Below, piece after piece: positions 33,001 to 39,211 of a DNA stretch of 39,211 nt. Within the stretch, counting starts at the first letter, position 1, and the number at the start of each line of letters is the position of its first letter. Made by a program: the position numbers and the translations under genes. Under the pieces are notes generated by a model. It was not told where the DNA came from. It made no database searches and saw nothing but the letters and a program-made list of their open reading frames with translations. This stretch comes from Paramacrobiotus richtersi. Lineage: Eukaryota; Tardigrada; Eutardigrada; Parachela; Macrobiotidae. Location of the stretch: assembly GCA_034698045.1 (NCBI GenBank), contig JAQGAU010000121.1:1-39211 (forward strand). Reading direction: 5' to 3'.

Positions 33001-36000
33001 ACCGATTTAATCCGTAATTATGTGCGTAAGAGGCGATCTACAGTAGATTTCAGTGTCATGAATAGTGGCGATTTTATTATTTGCAGTAGCTTATTTTTTT
33101 AATATACTATAGATATGGTAACAGACCTTTTGAAGGTATCTTTATATACAGAATTTAATATTGTACAATTAAATGGTTAATAAAGATTTATCAATGTTGA
33201 ATTTAATATATTTAAATGTTTCCAGTATATGTTAATAAATAATAATAATAATATCTGAATCACGTAAAATTGTGCTGCATTCTAATTTCATATTCAACAG
33301 GATCCGGACGCCAGCACCGATATTAACGGCAACGACCGTGACCCATCACCCCGGTATGATAATCCGGAGGACACCCACCACGGAACCCGGTGGGTAACCA
33401 TTTCATTACTTCCTTCCTCTGCACATTTCTACATATCAAATCTGATTCATTAGATGTGCCGGTGAAGTGGCCATGCAAGCCAATAACAACATCTGCGGCG
33501 TGGGGATCGCTTACAACGCTAAAATCGGCGGGATACGGATGCTAGACGGGATCGTGACGGACCGGGTGGAGGGGGAGGCGTTCTCGTTTAACAACAACTA
33601 CATACAAATTTACAGCTCCTCCTGGGGTCCGAGTGATGACGGGAAGACGGTGGAGGGACCGGGACTGATGGCGTCGCGGGCGTTTGAAAAGGGGGTTACG
33701 GAAGTGAGTTGTTTGTTCAAAAGTGTTCCGCAAAGTTAATGATTGATGTACGTGTATCGCAGAAATTAGGCAGTAACTATAACATAGAGATTCTTTTCAA
33801 ACAGGAACACCGGTGTGGCATATAAAATTGTCGATCCTAAAATCCAGATTCTTAACCATACAAGATACTTATATTATATTGCAGAAACACTTATGTTTGT
33901 GAGTTTTGCGTAGAACGAACTTATCGGTGTGCATCGATGATTTATGGACTGTGGTAGTCCGTAGTGGAGCGGCATACTGCACCTGCAGCCGATGGACTGG
34001 AGAGCACGTACTAGCTAATAATTAAGTAAAACCGCAAATTGTCCACATTTTTTATGTAATTTTATGCTGTCCCGAAGGTACAAATTAATATGCATTTAAC
34101 GGTAAAAATCCGATACAGATTTGTCCCCTTGGATTGCGTACACTCTATTCTGTTACCATTAAAAACTCAAATATTGTATGTTCTGATATTCTGCGCGGTA
34201 TACGTAGGAAAGTAGGTACCTATATGACTGGAACCGGGAAAATAGATAACCCACTGTATAATAAAAACGGCCACATCAAAAAAACTTTGCGTGATTGTAT
34301 ATTGTGCTGATTCTCATTACCTTAAAGAAAATAATAAACGTACTTCGAAGTATATGTTCAACACAAGTGAGTCGAAGCGATCCAAACTGGTATCCGCAGT
34401 GGAAAGCGTAGTGTAATGGCATGGGACGCCAACAACATCAACACTTATTGTTAACGTTACATATATAGCTGACAAGTGCGTGCGTTAAAAGACAGTTATT
34501 ATCGAGTGTGTGTTTCAATTTTTTATATACTTTATATACGATGTTCTGTCCAAACAGTTTTTTGTATAAATAAAGAACTGGCCGTCTATCAGCAGATTCA
34601 GTCCCGATTTATTAAGTATTATTAATTTACAGATTATTAATTAATAGCTTGCTTTTTTATTTGTAATTAAAAGCTTAAATGTTAATGATTACTTTTTACT
34701 GGTTATTCCTTTGTTACATAGCAGAAATTAGTACATTATTTTTCATGTAGCAACAGATTAACGCACAATTTATTAATTTATGGATTATTAATTAATAGCC
34801 TGTTTTTTATTTGCATTATGTTTGTGATTATTTTGCACTGGTTATTCTTTGGCAGGAATTAGTGCATTATTTTTCCTGTATCGATAGAACTATGCAGTGA
34901 CGATTGACTGGTGTAGGGTCGACAAGGGAAGGGTGTGCTGTACATTTGGGCATCGGGCAACGGCGGAATCAACGGTGATAGCTGCGCATACGATGGCTAC
35001 GCGTCTAACGTGTACACGCTGAGCGTCGGAAGTACCACCGAACGGGGACACTTTCCCATTTACGGGGAGATCTGCGCCTCCACCATGGCGGTCACCTATT
35101 CCAGTGGATCGCTCAAAGAAGGCAAAATAGTCAGTACATAGTCAAAATGTTTTGCTAGTTAATTATATACATAACTGAATTAAACTTACTTTTATTATAA
35201 ACATTTTTATATTTTTTTGTTTACTTTATGATAATTTCGATTTCAATTATTTTGCAAAAAAGTGGAATTATTGGCTTGTTCTTTGTCTAATGTGGCGCTA
35301 TGAATTGTGTAGATTAGCACGGATATTTTGAACAGCTGCACAACCGAACACACCGGAACATCAGCATCTGCTCCCCTCGCAGCTGGAATTGTTGCCTTGG
35401 CGTTGGAAGCAAAGTGGGTTCGGCTAATAGAACTATTACTTCCAATCTATCAACAAGTATCTTGTATGTACGCTCATATATATACATATTTACATATATT
35501 TTTTTATTTTAATTTTTATAATCATTTTCATGTTATTTTTTATATTTATTTTATTTTATTTTTTATTTAAATTATTAAATACAAAAGTATTATTTAACTA
35601 CTCGTTCTTCAAATTATTTTGTCCCTCAGCCCCAGTCTGACGTGGCGGGATATGAAGCACATTGTGGCGTGGAGTGCCGATCCGTTTCCGTTGCTGAACA
35701 ATCCCGGCTGGAGTGTCAACGGGGCCGGATTACTGGTCAGTCCGGCATTCGGCTTCGGTCTCATGGATGCCAACAAGCTAGTCAAAGCGGCCAAAATCTG
35801 GCAGACGGCACCGCCAAAGGTCAAGTGCGTTGTACGCAAAGCCGGTGTCGAAGAGCTGTGAGTACATAACACAGAAAACACAAACAAAAAAACCGAAAAA
35901 TAAAAACAATACGAATTAATGGCGAATTAGTAAAGGTCATGAGAAGAGAAATACCGGAAATTTCGTGCCATAGTATGTATGTTAAATAAATGGGCCACAA

Positions 36001-37901
36001 TTAAAATTTTTCAGGTTAATGAATTTTTGTAAATTTATATATCTAATTTTAGCTGCAATTTTTACTAGTGCTTTTACACACAATCGCCCGCTGCGAGTGC
36101 AAGTCCGAACACAAGCCTGTCACGACAGCGGCAACGAGATCAACTACCTGGAACACGTGGAAACGGTTCTCTCTCTGTCGCATCCCAAACGGGGAGCAGT
36201 GCGGATATTCCTGGAAAGTCCCATGGGTAACTATGTAGTGGATAAATGTAGTCGAAATAACCGTAAACCTACCCGTTTAGCACCGCAACCAAAATGAGCT
36301 CTTAGCTTTATTTCGTATGAGTTTGAAGGTACATACAGCAGCACAAGATGGTATATGAGGCTCGTGTATTAGCGCAAAATTAAAAAACTTTAGTTAGACG
36401 TACTACATATACCATAAGCGTCTACTTCTGCTGCTACTATGATAATATTCCCGCAGTTTACTGAATATACAGTAGTTCGCTTTTTCAAGTTAGAATGTGT
36501 CAAGTCTGTGGGAATCCGTAGTGCCGCGGCACAAAAATTGCCAGATCCTATCCAATCGTGGCGAATGGCATAATTAGAAAACTTATAGCTCACTGAAACA
36601 GTTTTTTGTTTCAAATTTTTTATCCGTTTATCCATCATCCAAAAAATACCGTTCAGTGCAGTTAACGGTGAAAAATGCCTAGCTTAACAATTCGTTCGTT
36701 TCTGTAAATGGGACAACTGTTGGTCCCGGTGTGTGCTAAAATAGTTTGGCAGCTGCTGTTGACCTTTTAAAACTTCCATAAAACGCGGTGAATCTACATC
36801 CAATATCAAATTAGTTTTCAATATTTTTACCATCGATTTTCGATTTGTATAATTTTGATATGATTAGATTGTAATTAGTCCGTTACATTAGTTTTGTATT
36901 TTTATTGATAAGTATAGTTAAATTTGCTAACTGTCTATCCAGGGACCAGGACACTGATAGCGCCCCGCCGTGATGCCGATATGGCACCGGACGGTCTGAA
37001 TGGATGGTCGTTTGTTTCCGTACACAACTGGGGCGAGAATCCACGCGGGACGTGGACGGTTATTTTGGAAAGTCATGTTAGTCAACAAGTGCCAAACAAA
37101 ATTGAGTTAATTCAGAGGCCAGTAAATAAACATAAATACATATATTTTTGAGTACGTGTATGACATAACTACGTATAAATGTTCTTGCAACTGTAATAAA
37201 AATGAACGTAATTTTTTATTATTTTTTAAAATAATTATGGTAATAATTATGGTATTTCTTAAATAAGCGAATAAGCCCGGCAAAATTCTGAAACACTGAA
37301 ATTTACAACGAATACAACAAGTTCTCCGTTCTGCCTTTGCAAGATTACGTGGCAAGGGAAAAAACACATTCTGCACTAAATTCGTCTGGACGATTTTGAT
37401 TTCGTTGTTCGGTTTAAAAATGATTATTTTCTTATTTTCTATTAAATTTTACATTTCATTTTTTATATAGTCGCACTTATACTTACTTTTTACGATTTTG
37501 CTATTCTTTATTAATTTTTAAATGGTTTTATCAAGGATCTGACGCAACTGGTGTGTTTTTCATCATAGAACGGGACAATTTATCAAGATTTTATCATCTT
37601 ATTTATGGCAATACGTGTAAACGTGTACGACGCTGATTCGTTGCAGTTAAACCAGAGCATCGGCTCGCTACACACTCTGCGCCTAATCTTCCACGGTACG
37701 AAGGAAGAGCCGGTGTCCACGCGGATTCTCCGTGACTGGCGCATCAAACAGGGCGCCGTCTTCCATCCCGACCTTAATCAGCAGGCGGCGCCGATGGTGG
37801 CGCTTGTCTTCCCCACCAGCACCACGCTGGATCCGACCAACAACACTGTAACAACTGGCTCGTCGAATTCGTTTATCGACTGGATAAAAAGCTGGGGCTA
37901 A
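30006..37901 (+). CDS. PCSK1: Prohormone convertase PC1/3-like serine endoprotease (kexin family)
   Basis: Thirteen exons: 30006-30179, 31392-31502, 31828-32040, 32782-32920, 32984-33021, 33301-33389, 33454-33703, 34917-35129, 35313-35413, 35630-35857, 36069-36226, 36943-37076 and 37647-37901. All phases agree and total 700 codons. It has a signal peptide ([14 protein letters not shown]) and a prodomain with dibasic sites TRRKR (to residue 80) and VRTKR (cleavage after 110). The subtilisin domain has Asp211 (LDDG), His252 (HGTR), Asn353 (SGNGG; PC2 has Asp here) and Ser426 (GTSASAP). From memory human PC1/3 uses D167, H208 and S382, a constant shift of 44. The P domain ends TLRLIFHGT. The short C-tail ends in [10 protein letters not shown], with no Cys-rich repeats or transmembrane helix, which separates it from furin. 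It cleaves prohormones at paired basic residues in the secretory pathway. The shift reflects extra sequence just after the prodomain. The exon 12-13 join is the least certain (donor GTTAGT). Confidence 0.92.
31156..31176. repeat. Perfect inverted repeat in convertase intron 1
   Basis: ACACTGTAGA-T-TCTACAGTGT: 10-bp arms around a single base. No function is evident. Confidence 0.75.
34632..34880. repeat. Tandem duplication within a convertase intron
   Basis: GATTATTAATTAATAG starts at 34632 and again at 34783. Both copies run on through ACTGGTTATTC and AATTAGTxCATTATTTTTC. The unit is about 151 bp and the copies have diverged slightly. Confidence 0.75.
37273..37440 (+). repeat. Dispersed repeat, copy A (inside last convertase intron)
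   Basis: Shares AAGCCCGGCAAAATTCTGAA, then AATTTACAACGAA, AGTTCTCCGTT and ATTTCGTTGTTC, with 38371-38540 in the same order and orientation. An unclassified interspersed element. Confidence 0.75.
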
Positions 37902-39211
37902 ACATATTTATCGGAAATTTTATTGGTATTTTTATTCAGCAGTTCGGTACTGTTGTATTTCGTTTCTTGGTATTTTGAATTTAGCGAAAGTGATCTCAGT
38001 GCACTGGAAGTACTTCCGGCCGGTCTATCTTGGCGTGTTTTATAGGTTGAATTTTTTGTTCGATTTTTTTGTTGCGCAGTTGACGATATCTGGGCAGCGG
38101 CTCCAAAAGGACAGTAAAACTGACTTTCTCTGTTTTGATGTGTGATTTTTGGTTCGGGCTGAACAGGGAAGCAGTAGAGAAGCGTGTAATGACAGACAAC
38201 AGCGAGCAAAGTGCATTGCAATGATTCATAAACAGATAAAACTCATAAAAGTAAAAGAAACATTACCATTTTATCACTCAACACGGTCACACGGGTTGTT
38301 TTGAAAATTAAAAAAAGAAAATTGGTGAAGAACGTAAAATACTTCGTTCCTAAATCCTAAGAAACGCCTGAAGCCCGGCAAAATTCTGAAACTTAAGATT
38401 CAAATTTACAACGAAAAACAACGAGTTCTCCGTTACAAGTTTGCGTTGCACGTACAGGGACAACACGCATTCTATACTGAATTCACTTGGACAATTCTGA
38501 TTTCGTTGTTCAGCATAAAAGTAATTATCTTTTCATTTCTACGCACTTTTCACCGGTCAGAAATTATTTTTACCCGTTATCATATATTGCAAGTTAATCT
38601 CCATCGACGAAAATTGGTCATAATCACTGGCCGTCAAATCCGGTAAGAGCTGAAACAGCAGGCAGATATTTTGAGCACATAATACGCAAATGCATCCTGA
38701 TTGCTTTTTCTGTGGCTCATTCTGGATAATGGCAACAAAATAGGCCAAACCTGCCACTCAATACCCAGAAATCTTTTCCCCCTTCTTTCCCCTTCATTTA
38801 TTTCGCGAAAACTATCGATAGTGCAGGCGGAGAAACAATAGACCGAAGGAGACAAACACGTCCCATTTACCGAGAAACTTCTCTCTCTGCCTTCTCTCAT
38901 TCGGACTGCGCTCAGGCTTTCTGCCTCGCCCCACTACTCAGATTTTATCCGGTTATGTCAGATGGCCATTGGTCTGCAGCGTACACAGCTCACAACCAGA
39001 TCCGTGTCTGCCTGGTGTATTTAACAGCGTTACCGTAGCACATTATACCGCATTTGCTTGAACAGTCAGTTCAACGTCTGAATTTCTTTCCACGTCAAGT
39101 TCTTCACTTTTTCCAATGGATTTTTTATACTAACTGGATTACTGTCTGTTTCTAAGCGGGGAATATCTTCTCGTACACAGGGACCTAGCGTTGATCAGGT
39201 CACCGGGAAGC
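37902..39211. other. Downstream of the convertase gene; no gene seen
   Basis: Contains dispersed-repeat copy B. The final 300 bases turn more GC-balanced, with a GTATTTAAC motif near 39018 that might be a promoter of a gene beyond the window. No open frame worth calling. Confidence 0.4.
38371..38540 (+). repeat. Dispersed repeat, copy B
   Basis: Counterpart of 37273-37440, about 1.1 kb away, with roughly 75-80% identity by eye. Confidence 0.75.

Overview
The window is nuclear DNA of an animal, most likely an invertebrate. Nearly every protein-coding region is broken by GT-AG introns (about 53 nt to over 1 kb), and the families are metazoan: a PC1/3-type proprotein convertase, a GT92 glycosyltransferase, an ABHD14 hydrolase, a DIS3L2-type exonuclease and an Ig-domain protein. 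There are no bacterial operons, rRNA genes or CRISPR arrays. I cannot fix the phylum from sequence alone; an ecdysozoan such as a tardigrade is a guess.

Layout. 1-2530: 3' half of a DIS3L2-like gene (+), which is the older or broken copy of a segmental duplication. 2739-5078: a non-canonical poly(A)/U polymerase of the MTPAP/TUT1 type (-). 5079-8214: gene-poor DNA with a 142-bp tandem duplication, a tRNA-like relic and a ~0.8 kb element with composite inverted repeats. 8215-8529: a small single-dsRBD protein (-). 10398-14389: a second, apparently intact DIS3L2-like gene (+) with identical internal exon lengths and phases. 15425-15640: an unrecognised terminal exon (+). 16788-19422: two dsRBDs joined by a phase-compatible 115-nt intron to a large single-exon GTPase ORF that has no ATG at its own 5' edge (+). 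19803-21131: an Ig-like extracellular protein (-). 22922-24505: a GT92 glycosyltransferase (-). 24980-27306: an ABHD14-like hydrolase (+). 30006-37901: a 13-exon PC1/3-like convertase (+). The rest is intergenic and AT-rich, with small repeats.

How the genes may work together. The left 20 kb is rich in RNA-handling proteins. It holds a nucleotidyltransferase with the His that selects UTP in Cid1/TUT enzymes, two copies of an exonuclease whose family degrades oligouridylated RNA, a lone dsRBD protein, and a probable dsRBD-dsRBD-GTPase fusion. This is compatible with an RNA-tailing/decay and dsRNA-sensing neighbourhood, but the functional link is inference. The right half (Ig protein, GT92, ABHD14, PC1/3) is secretory or membrane biology with no evident link between the genes.

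Main limits: exon models come from reading splice sites and phases by eye. First exons are missing for the polymerase and the Ig gene, and small exons may have been missed.
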